Origin: Bacteroidetes bacterium MED-G17 | GTDB lineage: Bacteria; Bacteroidota; Bacteroidia; NS11-12g; UBA9320 | Assembly (NCBI GenBank): GCA_002457675.1 | Contig: NTKK01000001.1 | Location: 124,001 to 188,000 of the forward strand | Length of the DNA: 64,000 nt | Direction of reading: 5' to 3' | Shown here: piece by piece, positions 56,737-64,000 of the stretch | Numbering within the stretch: position 1 is the first letter of the stretch | How the letters are laid out: each line of letters starts with the position of its first letter | Made by a program: the position numbers and the translations under genes | Notes under the pieces: model-generated | What the model saw: the letters and a program-made list of their open reading frames with translations, nothing else | Database searches by the model: none | What the model was told of the DNA's origin: nothing

Positions 56737-57078
56737 TTGCAAGTTTCTCGAAAAAGTAAAGTAGCACAAGTAGTTGGTAAAGAATTAGGCAACATTATGC
56801 TAGAAATGTTTAAACAACAAGGAGAAGGTATTGTATTTACTTTACAGGCATGTACTATTACATCTGATCTTTCGCTTTTAAGAGCTTACTATACATTTTT
56901 TGGGAGCATATCAAGAGAAGAAATGGCAAACTTGCTTGAAAATAACATTCGAGTAATACGCAAAAAATTATCAACAAAAATCAAGAATGAATTTAGAATT
57001 ATGCCTGAAATTAGATTCATTTACGACACAGCTACAGAAGAGCAAAATAGAATAGGTAATATTCTGAAAGGCTTATAA
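56737..57078 (+). CDS. rbfA: Ribosome-binding factor A
   Basis: RbfA is a KH-fold protein needed for late maturation of the 30S subunit. The 113-residue product has the usual N-terminal helix (KSKVAQVVGKELGNIM), the central SDLSLLRAYYTFFGS and the end RIMPEIRFIYDTATEEQNRI. The start is TTG; no ATG exists in frame before the first conserved helix. It is convergent with dnaJ, the two stop codons lying side by side. Confidence 0.92.
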   Translation: MQVSRKSKVAQVVGKELGNIMLEMFKQQGEGIVFTLQACTITSDLSLLRAYYTFFGSISREEMANLLENNIRVIRKKLSTKIKNEFRIMPEIRFIYDTATEEQNRIGNILKGL

Positions 57079-58215
57079 TTATCCCCTAAATATATCTTTT
57101 ACTCTGCCAAAGAGGCTTTTGTCTTTCTCAGATGGATTGGGTAGAAAGTTTGATTTTCCTTCTAATTCATTAATTAGATTTTTCTCTTCAGCAGTGAGTT
57201 GGGTAGGTGTCCAAACATTTACATAAACTAGTTGATCTCCCTTACCATAGCTATTTACAGATGGGAGACCTTTGCCTTTAAGTCTAAGTAATTTTCCTGA
57301 TTGTGTAGAAGAATCAATTTTAAGTCGCACGGTTCCGTTAACTGTTGGAACTTCTACCTGTCCACCTTTTACTGCCATAGGAAAGCTAATAAATAGGTTG
57401 TATAAAATATGCTGGCCGTCTCTTTTTAATTCCTCATGTTCTATTTCTTCAATCAATACCATTAAGTCACCATTTCTGCCGCCAACAGGCGATTCGTTTC
57501 CTTTACCACTGAGAGACAATTGCATTCCGTCTTCAACACCTGCAGGAATATTGATGCTTGTGGTAATTTCCTTTTGAATCATACCTTTTGAGTTGCTATT
57601 TTTCCCTTTTGTATTCACAACTTTGCCGATTCCACCACAGTTGGCGCATGTTGATGTGCTTTGCATCTGGCCCAAAAATGTATTTCTGACTTGGGTTACT
57701 TGGCCTCTACCACCACATACTGTGCAGGGTTTAAATGTTGTTTCTGGGTCAAGGACATTTTTCTTGTATTTTATCTTTTTTTCAACGCCATTGGCAATTT
57801 CTTCAAGGGAGAGCTTGAGCCGAATTCTAATGTTACTTCCAGATGATTGCCTGCTGCGGGTATTCCCACCACCAAAAAAACTATCAAAAGGGCTGCCTCC
57901 TCCTCCGCCAAAGTCACCAAAAATATCCCCAAATCGGCTGAAGATATCATCCATATTCATTCCGCCACCAAATCCTCCCATACCACCACCTAGACCTTGA
58001 TGTCCAAATTGGTCATACTTAGATTTTTTTTCAGGATTACTAAGAACTTCATATGCTTCAGCCGCTTCTTTGAATTTGGATTCAGCTTCGGAATTATCAG
58101 GATTTTTGTCTGGATGATACTTTAGCGCAAGTTTTCGATAAGCCTTTTTTATTTCCGTTTCTGATGCTGACTTACTTACACCCAATATTTCATAATAATC
58201 TCTTTTGTTCGCCAT
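57079..58215 (-). CDS. dnaJ: Chaperone DnaJ with a reduced zinc domain
   Basis: DnaJ stimulates DnaK and presents unfolded proteins. The J domain has HPDKNPDN at about 33-40, then a Gly/Phe region (about 70-120). The zinc domain has only two CxxCxGxG motifs, CTVCGGRG and CANCGGIG, separated by the normal spacer with [10 protein letters not shown]. The first and fourth motifs are absent: [13 protein letters not shown] stands before and [12 protein letters not shown] after. Thus zinc site II remains and site I is lost. I recall similar forms in Flavobacteria. The C-terminal domain is normal. The gene follows grpE by two bases. Confidence 0.95.
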   Translation of the reverse strand: MANKRDYYEILGVSKSASETEIKKAYRKLALKYHPDKNPDNSEAESKFKEAAEAYEVLSNPEKKSKYDQFGHQGLGGGMGGFGGGMNMDDIFSRFGDIFGDFGGGGGSPFDSFFGGGNTRSRQSSGSNIRIRLKLSLEEIANGVEKKIKYKKNVLDPETTFKPCTVCGGRGQVTQVRNTFLGQMQSTSTCANCGGIGKVVNTKGKNSNSKGMIQKEITTSINIPAGVEDGMQLSLSGKGNESPVGGRNGDLMVLIEEIEHEELKRDGQHILYNLFISFPMAVKGGQVEVPTVNGTVRLKIDSSTQSGKLLRLKGKGLPSVNSYGKGDQLVYVNVWTPTQLTAEEKNLINELEGKSNFLPNPSEKDKSLFGRVKDIFRG

Positions 58216-58217
58216 AA

Positions 58218-58745
58218 TTATTTGCCAATTACCACTTTGGCATATCGGATTACCTGTTCGTGCAGGGTATATCCTTTTTCAACAACATCAATTATTTTAC
58301 CCTTTTCTTCTTCGCTCGGTGCAGGTATTTGAGTTACCGCCTCATGTATTTCTGCATCAAACTTTTCACCAACTGGATTATAACTTTTCAATCCCTTGCT
58401 TTGCAATGTTTTAAAAAACTTATCTGAAATCAATTCAATACCTTTTTTCAAAGCTTCGATATCTCCCGAGTTGGCCATGGCACTTTGGGCTCTCTCAAAA
58501 TCATCCAAAATAGGTAAAAGATCTGTCATGATTTCTTTTCCAGCACTTCCCATTAAGTCCAATTTTTCTCTAGCGGTTCTCTTTCGAAAGTTTTCAAATT
58601 CAGAGTAAAGTCGAAGGTATTTGTCGTTTATTTCAGAAAGTTGAATTTTTGTATTGTCCAACTCTTTCTGTGCTTTTGATGTCTTTGCAGTTTTGGCTTT
58701 TGGACTAATTTTCTTTTCCTTTTTGGTGGACTTCGTTGTAGCCAT
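58218..58745 (-). CDS. grpE: Nucleotide exchange factor GrpE
   Basis: GrpE releases ADP from DnaK. The 175-residue protein has a lysine-rich N-terminus ([16 protein letters not shown]), a long helix (residues 25-95 with [17 protein letters not shown]), and the C-terminal beta domain ([32 protein letters not shown]). It is followed by dnaJ on the same strand; dnaK is not in the window. No CIRCE element was seen upstream. Confidence 0.95.
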   Translation of the reverse strand: MATTKSTKKEKKISPKAKTAKTSKAQKELDNTKIQLSEINDKYLRLYSEFENFRKRTAREKLDLMGSAGKEIMTDLLPILDDFERAQSAMANSGDIEALKKGIELISDKFFKTLQSKGLKSYNPVGEKFDAEIHEAVTQIPAPSEEEKGKIIDVVEKGYTLHEQVIRYAKVVIGK

Positions 58746-58801
58746 TATTTTATGTAGAGCAATTGTTTTGCCATTTTTTTTGATGACATTTTGACTGAAT
58801 A

Positions 58802-60112
58802 TTATTCGTGAATTCTTTGGATGTCGGCACCTATAGATTGAAGCCGAGCTTCAATATCTTGATACCCTCTATCAATTTGTCGAATGTTGTGAATTTCGCT
58901 CGTACCTTCTGCACTTAGTGCTGCAATAAGCAGTGAGACACCAGCTCTAATATCAGGAGAACTCATTTTTATCCCTTTCAATGGAACGCCACGGTTTAGA
59001 CCCATAACGGTTGCTCTATGCGGATCGCATAGAATAATTTGGGCGCCCATATCAATAAGGTTATCTACAAAGAAAAGTCTGCTTTCAAACATTTTTTGAT
59101 GAACTAAAACATTGCCTTTTGCTTGTGTACACATCACCAAAATCACGCTTAATAAATCTGGGCTAAGACCAGGCCACGGGGCATCTGCAAGGGTCATGAT
59201 ACTGCCATCAATAAAATTTTGTATTTCATAACTTGGATGTTCGGGAACCACTAAATCGTCTCCATCAAGAAGTATGTTGAGTCCTAGTTTTCGAAAAGTT
59301 TGAGGAAGTAAACCAAGTTGGTCATATCGAACATTTTTGATTCTAATGTTTGAATTGGTTATTGCAGCCATGGATAAAAAACTCCCAATTTCAATCATAT
59401 CAGGTAATATGGTGTGCTGGCAACCACCCAATTCGTTGACGCCATAAATGGTGAGTAAATTGGAACCGATTCCTTCAATTTTGGCCCCCATGCTATTGAG
59501 CATCTTACTCAATTGTTGGAGGTACGGCTCGCAGGCTGCATTGTAGATGCTTGTTTTTCCTTCAGCCATAGTGGCAGCCATCAGTATGTTTGCTGTGCCT
59601 GTCACAGAAGCTTCAGGCAAGAGCATATCGTTTCCTTTTAGATTTTTGGCGTTTATATGGAAAGATTTTTCCTCGTTATTGTAGGTGAAAATTGCGCCCA
59701 ATTTTTCAAAACCAAAAAAATGCGTATCCATTCTTCTTCGGCCAATTTTGTCTCCCCCAGGACTGGGGATGTATCCTCCACCAAACCTTGACAATAGCGG
59801 GCCTAGAAGCATGACAGATCCTCTAATTTTGGCGCTTTTTGCTCTGTATTCTTCTGAGGCAATAAAATCTAAGTTTATGTCATCTGCTTGGAATGTTTTA
59901 CTACCATTTTTATTTTCAACAACTTTAACCCCTAGGCCCTTTAATAAGTCAATTAAAAGGTTAACATCAATGATGTTAGGTAAATTGTTAATTGTTACTT
60001 TTTCGGCTGTTAAAAGAACCGCACATAAAATTTGTAAGGCTTCATTTTTTGCCCCTTGTGGTACAATTTCTCCTGAAAGTTTGTTTCCACCGTTTATTTT
60101 AAAAAACGACAT
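58802..60112 (-). CDS. murA: UDP-N-acetylglucosamine 1-carboxyvinyltransferase
   Basis: MurA makes the first committed step of peptidoglycan synthesis and is the fosfomycin target. The 436-residue product starts FKINGGNKLSGEIVPQGAKNEA (shown here as its first two conserved blocks, FKINGGNKL and GAKNEA), has RAKSAKIRGSVMLLGPLL and the GGDKIGRRRMD region. The active-site cysteine loop of E. coli MurA (around Cys115) corresponds to the PSPGGDKIGRR turn, where no cysteine is present; an aspartate there is the known fosfomycin-resistant form. The C-terminal MFESRLFFVDNL motif is present. Confidence 0.95.
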   Translation of the reverse strand: MSFFKINGGNKLSGEIVPQGAKNEALQILCAVLLTAEKVTINNLPNIIDVNLLIDLLKGLGVKVVENKNGSKTFQADDINLDFIASEEYRAKSAKIRGSVMLLGPLLSRFGGGYIPSPGGDKIGRRRMDTHFFGFEKLGAIFTYNNEEKSFHINAKNLKGNDMLLPEASVTGTANILMAATMAEGKTSIYNAACEPYLQQLSKMLNSMGAKIEGIGSNLLTIYGVNELGGCQHTILPDMIEIGSFLSMAAITNSNIRIKNVRYDQLGLLPQTFRKLGLNILLDGDDLVVPEHPSYEIQNFIDGSIMTLADAPWPGLSPDLLSVILVMCTQAKGNVLVHQKMFESRLFFVDNLIDMGAQIILCDPHRATVMGLNRGVPLKGIKMSSPDIRAGVSLLIAALSAEGTSEIHNIRQIDRGYQDIEARLQSIGADIQRIHE

Positions 60113-60736
60113 TTATCTTCTCTTTTTTCTTTTCGATTTGTTATTGTATTTACCTGATTTATTTTTGGATATAGGCTTCCTTTTATCGTAAAATAGCTCG
60201 AGTCTACTTGTGTCTACGATTAATTCTCCATTTGATAGTTTAGCAATGTGTTCAATGAGGGCATCTGTCTCAAGAGTTTCTTCATTCCATAATTTGGATG
60301 AATTAACCATGAAACTTGCGATATGATTTATAAAAGCGTCTTTGAATTCTCCATCCTCCATTTTACAGGCGTAATCTACCATTTTTTGTAAGTTTCTACC
60401 ATAAAAGCGGTATTTTATACGGATGTCTTTATAGGGAACTTTTTCAGGTTTTTGAGCCAATTCTTCCCTTGTGGGTGATTCAAATGGCCCGTCTATATCT
60501 AGACTGAAATTGCTGATTATGTGCAAGTGGTCCCAAAGTTTTTGTAAATAGTTTTCTTCCTCTTTTATTTTGGGATTAAGTAAAATCATCAATTCAACTA
60601 CTGATTCACAAAGTCTATTTCTTTCAAATCGGTCTTCATGTTTGGCGATATTGTTTACAATGTCTTGCAAGTTTCTACCATATTCCAAGATTTGAACTTC
60701 TTCGAGATCGGTATTGTACCAAATTCCTTCTGCCAT
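60113..60736 (-). CDS. DUF4290 protein
   Basis: A 207-residue protein of the Bacteroidota-specific family DUF4290. It starts MAEGIWYNTDLE and shows two related stretches, LEYGRNLQDIVNNIAKHED and FYGRNLQKMVDYACKMEDG, and ends in a very basic tail (KNKSGKYNNKSKRKKRR). The frame is open upstream to 60901 but that part overlaps the aldehyde dehydrogenase gene, so the ATG at 60736 is the start. Function is unknown; the tail suggests nucleic acid binding. It directly precedes murA, a constant neighbour in this phylum by my recollection. Confidence 0.85.
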   Translation of the reverse strand: MAEGIWYNTDLEEVQILEYGRNLQDIVNNIAKHEDRFERNRLCESVVELMILLNPKIKEEENYLQKLWDHLHIISNFSLDIDGPFESPTREELAQKPEKVPYKDIRIKYRFYGRNLQKMVDYACKMEDGEFKDAFINHIASFMVNSSKLWNEETLETDALIEHIAKLSNGELIVDTSRLELFYDKRKPISKNKSGKYNNKSKRKKRR

Positions 60737-60768
60737 ATTGGACAAAAATAAGTAAAAGCTTGTCTCGG

Positions 60769-62220
60769 TTACACTTGTGTTGAAACACAGACATTTTTTG
60801 CCTCTGTGAAAAAGCGTATGGCTTCCCAACCTCCCTCTCTTCCTAAACCACTTTGCTTCATGCCACCAAAAGGGGTTCGTAGGTCTCTGACCAACCAACA
60901 ATTAATCCAAACAATACCAACATTCACTTTAGCAGCTACACGATGGGCTTTGGCCAAATTATTTGTCCATATTGAAGTGCTAAGCCCATAGGGAGTTGAG
61001 TTGGCCAATTGGATTACTTCATCTTCGTTTTCAAATGGTTGAATGGTAGCTACAGGGCCAAAAATCTCTTCTTGGTTTGTTCTGCAACTTTCATTTAGGT
61101 TTTCAAAAAGTGTGGGCTCAATATACCAGCCATTCTCAAATCCTTCTGGCTGAACGGTTTTACCGCCGAATAAGAGCTTTCCACCTTCTTGTTTAGCTAG
61201 GTCAATGTGCTCCAGTATTTTTTCGTAATGCTGTTTTGAAACAATTGCACCAATTTTGGAATCCTCGCTCATAGGCTCTCCAACGTGTAATGTTTTCATT
61301 CTTTCTATAAAAGCATTTTTAAACTTTTGATAAATAGATTTTTGCACATAAATCCTCGAACCACATAAGCAAATTTCGCCTTGGTTGGTATAAGCGGCTT
61401 TGACACTTGTCTTTACAGCTTCTTCAATCTGACAATCTTCAAATACGATCGTAGGATTTTTTCCACCGAGTTCCAAGCTTAATTTTTTGAACATGGGTGC
61501 CGTTATTTTGGCAATGTTCTGTCCTGTTTTTGTGCCTCCAGTAAAAGAAATGGTTGGAACATCTGGGTGTGAAACCATTGCATGTCCAGCTTTGGCCCCG
61601 ATGCCATGTACTATATTTAGAACGCCATTTGGTAAACCTACTTTTTGACAAACTTTTGATAGAAGATAAGCTGTGTAAGGAGTAACCTCTGAAGGTTTTG
61701 CCACAACTGTATTGCCAGTAGCTAGGGCTGGAGCAATTTTCCATGAAAAGAGATATAGAGGCAAATTCCATGGCGAAATACAAGCAGCAACACCAATGGG
61801 CTCTCTAAGGGTATAATTAATGAAATCCTGATTTCCCTTGTGGCTTTCTGATGCAAAGTGCAGAACTGCTCCTGCGTAGAATCTGAAGTTGGCTATTGCC
61901 CTGGGTATATCAACATGTTTGCTAAGTTTGAATGGTTTGCCATTATCCTTTGTTTCTGCATGCGCAAATTGGTCGAATTGGTTTTCAATTTCATCCGCTA
62001 TTTTATATAAGTACGAGGATCTTTTTTCAATAGACAGATTTTTCCAAATCGGGAAAGCGTTTTTTGCTGATTCAACAGCTTTCTGAACATCATCTATGTC
62101 ACTATTAGGTATTTTGGCATAAACCTCGCCTGTTGACGGACAAAAATTATCAATATACTGATTAGAATTAGGTGCTACTAATTTTCCGTCTATATAGTTT
62201 TCAATTATTTCCATACTCAT
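60769..62220 (-). CDS. Aldehyde dehydrogenase, 2-aminomuconate semialdehyde type
   Basis: A 483-residue NAD-dependent dehydrogenase of the ALDH8/AMSDH group. Key motifs are ISPWNLPLYLFSWKIAPALA, FTGGTKTGQNIA, LELGGKNP (catalytic glutamate) and NQGEICLCGSRIYVQ with the nucleophile cysteine, followed by EEIFGPVATIQPF and a C-terminal LVRDLRTPFGGMKQSGLGREG. The GEICLC and CWLVRDLRTPFGG signatures match 2-aminomuconate or 2-hydroxymuconate semialdehyde dehydrogenases, steps in tryptophan (kynurenine) breakdown. Other genes of that route are not in the window. The start overlaps the glyS stop by four bases. Confidence 0.88.
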   Translation of the reverse strand: MSMEIIENYIDGKLVAPNSNQYIDNFCPSTGEVYAKIPNSDIDDVQKAVESAKNAFPIWKNLSIEKRSSYLYKIADEIENQFDQFAHAETKDNGKPFKLSKHVDIPRAIANFRFYAGAVLHFASESHKGNQDFINYTLREPIGVAACISPWNLPLYLFSWKIAPALATGNTVVAKPSEVTPYTAYLLSKVCQKVGLPNGVLNIVHGIGAKAGHAMVSHPDVPTISFTGGTKTGQNIAKITAPMFKKLSLELGGKNPTIVFEDCQIEEAVKTSVKAAYTNQGEICLCGSRIYVQKSIYQKFKNAFIERMKTLHVGEPMSEDSKIGAIVSKQHYEKILEHIDLAKQEGGKLLFGGKTVQPEGFENGWYIEPTLFENLNESCRTNQEEIFGPVATIQPFENEDEVIQLANSTPYGLSTSIWTNNLAKAHRVAAKVNVGIVWINCWLVRDLRTPFGGMKQSGLGREGGWEAIRFFTEAKNVCVSTQV

Positions 62221-63752
62221 TCCAATTTTTCTAATAGTTTAGCCAAAGACAACTTGTCTGTAAGTCTTGATTTTAACTCACTTATTGAGATTCTTTCTTG
62301 GTGTAAGGTGTCCCTATCACGAAGTGTAACAGTTTCCTGTTCTATGCTTTCATGATCAATTGTTATACAGTATGGTGTACCAATCGCATCTTGCCTTCGG
62401 TATCTTTTTCCAATGCTGTCTTTGTCCTCAAAATAGCAATTGAATTCAAATTTCAATTCATCAAATATTTTTTTGCCCATTTCTGGCATTCCATCTTTTT
62501 TTAGGAGCGGCAGTATTGCCAATTGATTTGGCGCAAGTGCGGGGGGTAAGCAAAGCACATTTCTTTGTTCCCTGTTTGGAAGGGTTTCAGTCTTCAAGTT
62601 TTCTGAAATTGTGAGCAGGAATAGTCTGTCTAGTCCAATGGAGGTTTCAATTACATATGGAACTTGACTTTTTTCCGAAATACTGTCAAAGTACTGTATT
62701 TTTTTTCCGCTATGACTTTGATGTTGAGAAAGGTCAAAGTCTGTTCTGGAGTGAATACCCTCTACTTCTTTAAAACCAAAGGGAAACTGATATTCTATAT
62801 CCACTGCTGCATCCGCATAGTGAGCCAATTTTGTATGCTCGTGAAATCGGTATTTGTCTTTTGGCGTGCCTAAATTAGTGTGCCAATTTAATCTAGTCTT
62901 TTTCCAATATTCAAACCACTCTTTTTGCTCACCTGGCTTAACAAAGAATTGCATTTCCATTTGCTCAAACTCCTTCATTCTCATTATAAATTGCCTAGCA
63001 ATTATTTCATTTCGAAAAGCTTTACCTGTTTGGGCAATGCCAAAGGGAAGTTTCATTCTTCCAGTTTTTTGAACATTAAGATAATTCAAAAAAATGCCTT
63101 GTGCGGTCTCCGGCCTTAAATATAGCGCTTCATCACTTTCTGTAGCATTCATTTGAGTGCTATACATCAAATTGAACTGTTTTACCTCTGTCCAGTTTTT
63201 TGTTCCTGAAATTGGGCAAGCAATTTCTAGGTCAATTATAAGCTGTCTAACTATTTGTAAATCATTGGTTTCTAGTCCATTTTTCAGTTTCTCATTAATT
63301 GCTTTTTTTTTCTCTTGGTTTCTTAAAACATTTGGATTTGTTCTTAAAAATTCTTCCAAGTCAAAATTTTGACCAAATCGCTTTTTGGCTTTTTCAATTT
63401 CTTTTTGGATTTTCTTTTCAATCTTATTTTCAATATAATCCTCAATAAGTACATCAGCCCGGTATCGTTTTTTGCTATCTTTATTATCGATTAGAGGATC
63501 ATTAAAGCCATCTATATGTCCACTTGCCTTCCATGTTTTTGGGTGCATAAATATTGCAGAGTCTATACCTACAATATTTTGATGTAATTGAACCATACTC
63601 TTCCACCAATATTGGCGCAGATGATTTTTTAGCATTACACCATTTTGACCATAATCATAAACAGCTGCTAAGCCATCATAAATTTCACTGCTCTGAAATA
63701 CAAATCCATACTCCTTGCAGTGTGAAATGATTTTTTTAAACGAATCTTCCAT
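62217..63752 (-). CDS. glyS: Glycyl-tRNA synthetase, dimeric type
   Basis: This enzyme charges tRNA-Gly. The 511-residue product is the alpha2 type: motif 1 region YGFVFQSSEIYDGL with VYDYGQNGVMLKNHL, LRPETAQGIFLNYL, motif 2 IAQTGKAFRNEI, and motif 3 SIGLDRLFLL, then an anticodon-binding domain (GKRYRRQDAIGTPYCI). I use the ATG at 63752; an in-frame TTG at 63764 lies within a -7 box. It heads the minus-strand run glyS-aldehyde dehydrogenase-DUF4290-murA and has a consensus promoter. Confidence 0.96.
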   Translation of the reverse strand: MEDSFKKIISHCKEYGFVFQSSEIYDGLAAVYDYGQNGVMLKNHLRQYWWKSMVQLHQNIVGIDSAIFMHPKTWKASGHIDGFNDPLIDNKDSKKRYRADVLIEDYIENKIEKKIQKEIEKAKKRFGQNFDLEEFLRTNPNVLRNQEKKKAINEKLKNGLETNDLQIVRQLIIDLEIACPISGTKNWTEVKQFNLMYSTQMNATESDEALYLRPETAQGIFLNYLNVQKTGRMKLPFGIAQTGKAFRNEIIARQFIMRMKEFEQMEMQFFVKPGEQKEWFEYWKKTRLNWHTNLGTPKDKYRFHEHTKLAHYADAAVDIEYQFPFGFKEVEGIHSRTDFDLSQHQSHSGKKIQYFDSISEKSQVPYVIETSIGLDRLFLLTISENLKTETLPNREQRNVLCLPPALAPNQLAILPLLKKDGMPEMGKKIFDELKFEFNCYFEDKDSIGKRYRRQDAIGTPYCITIDHESIEQETVTLRDRDTLHQERISISELKSRLTDKLSLAKLLEKLE

Positions 63753-63761
63753 CAAAAAAGG

Positions 63762-63794
63762 CAAAGCTACTGGTATTATTGGGTTTTTTACAAA
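63762..63794 (-). promoter_or_regulatory. Promoter of glyS
   Basis: On the minus strand TTTG (63794-63791) is followed after 21 bases by TAGCTTTG (63769-63762), a full match to the Bacteroidota consensus. The box ends nine bases before the ATG, so the leader is only a few bases. Confidence 0.65.
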
Positions 63795-63813
63795 GTAATT
63801 AAATCAAGTCAAG

Positions 63814-63845
63814 TTTGTATTAATTAAGTTCAAAACTTACTTTTG
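63814..63845 (+). promoter_or_regulatory. Promoter of rpsT
   Basis: TTTG (63814-63817) and TACTTTTG (63838-63845) are 20 bases apart, a full match to the TTTG / TAnnTTTG consensus. The ATG follows 14 bases later. Confidence 0.7.
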
Positions 63846-63859
63846 TCAACCTTTTCAAA

Positions 63860-64000
63860 ATGGCCAACCATAAAAGCGCATTAAAAAGAATAAGAAGCAA
63901 TGAGGTAAAACGCGAGAGAAATAAGTACCAGCATAAAACTACGCGTACTTGGATCAAGCGGCTTAAAGCCTCCGAAAATAAGGAGGAAGCGGAATCATTG
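63860..64000 (+). CDS. rpsT: Ribosomal protein S20, N-terminal part
   Basis: The first 47 codons of S20, cut by the right edge. The reading MANHKSALKRIRSNEVKRER is the family N-terminus (a basic helix that binds 16S rRNA), followed by NKYQHKTTRTWIKRLK and an acidic stretch. It is divergent from glyS, with a consensus promoter just upstream. Confidence 0.95.
   Translation, partial: MANHKSALKRIRSNEVKRERNKYQHKTTRTWIKRLKASENKEEAESL

Noticed and set aside
57593-58000. 135-codon proline-rich plus-strand frame opposite dnaJ
   Set aside because: The proline run is the reverse reading of the DnaJ glycine-rich region.
59685-60191. 168-codon plus-strand frame opposite murA
   Set aside because: Fully antisense to a core gene, with no recognisable domain.
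1-64000. CRISPR arrays, tRNA or rRNA genes, insertion sequences, prophage, attachment sites
   Set aside because: I looked for regular direct repeats, transposase or integrase motifs and cloverleaf-like gaps; gene-free space is too short and none was seen.

Overview
The window looks like the chromosome of a low-GC member of the Bacteroidota, most likely a Flavobacteriales-type lineage; genus and species cannot be read from it. Evidence: two proteins with type IX secretion (T9SS) C-terminal sorting domains, two TonB-dependent receptors, SprT-like carrier domains on one of them, a BT_3928/DUF1599 pair, DUF4290 beside murA, a fused isobutyryl-CoA mutase, an FtsZ ending in the NSFLHDxVD tail usual in this phylum, almost no Shine-Dalgarno sequences, many TTG/GTG starts, and promoters of the TTTG / TAnnTTTG type. 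It is accessory-poor and densely packed: no gene-free stretch reaches 300 bases, and I see no tRNA, rRNA, CRISPR array, insertion sequence or prophage.

Layout. (1) 1-9838, plus strand: the division and cell wall cluster murE(partial)-mraY-murD-ftsW-murG-murC-ftsQ-ftsA-ftsZ, largely coupled by overlaps. (2) 9835-13768: an RRM protein, a DUF4399 lipoprotein, an RmlD-like reductase, a family 2 glycosyltransferase, glf, and a small lipoprotein gene that appears frameshifted. (3) 13821-18837: miaB, a sigma-54 activator without receiver domain, lptE, a lysine-rich protein, secG, a thioredoxin and a small conserved protein. (4) 18890-26072: the sodium pump operon nqrABCDEF-apbE, with a convergent nqrM on the other strand, so pump, flavin transferase and maturation factor sit together. 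(5) 26130-28857: a small membrane protein, a LytS/LytR-type sensor pair and mazG. (6) 28854-37697: nucleoside transporter, icmF, a heme-type TonB receptor, a class III aminotransferase and hup. (7) 37757-41736: ABC permease, BT_3928-like protein and DUF1599 protein, divergent from folP through a shared promoter element. (8) 41810-46092: a beta-helix lipoprotein and a large TonB receptor separated by a terminator that abuts the receptor start. (9) 46087-55380: TPR lipoprotein and purB, then a T9SS endonuclease, sppA and a T9SS repeat adhesin. (10) 55392-64000: pyrH, a LysE-type exporter, rbfA, and on the minus strand glyS-aldehyde dehydrogenase-DUF4290-murA-grpE-dnaJ; rpsT begins at the right edge.

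The most useful second-look items are: two terminators that end only a few bases before the next start codon (hup/aminotransferase and beta-helix lipoprotein/TonB receptor); a set of TAnnTTTG boxes only 4-9 bases from start codons, implying near-leaderless mRNAs; a DnaJ that keeps only the two inner zinc motifs; a TACAATCTA/TAGATTGTA inverted repeat before nqrA; the CG-repeat frameshift at 13597-13605; an Icm-type Phe/Gln signature in IcmF; and the folP/DUF1599/BT_3928/permease neighbourhood, whose joint function is unknown. I did not find a clear, self-contained novel defence or mobile system.
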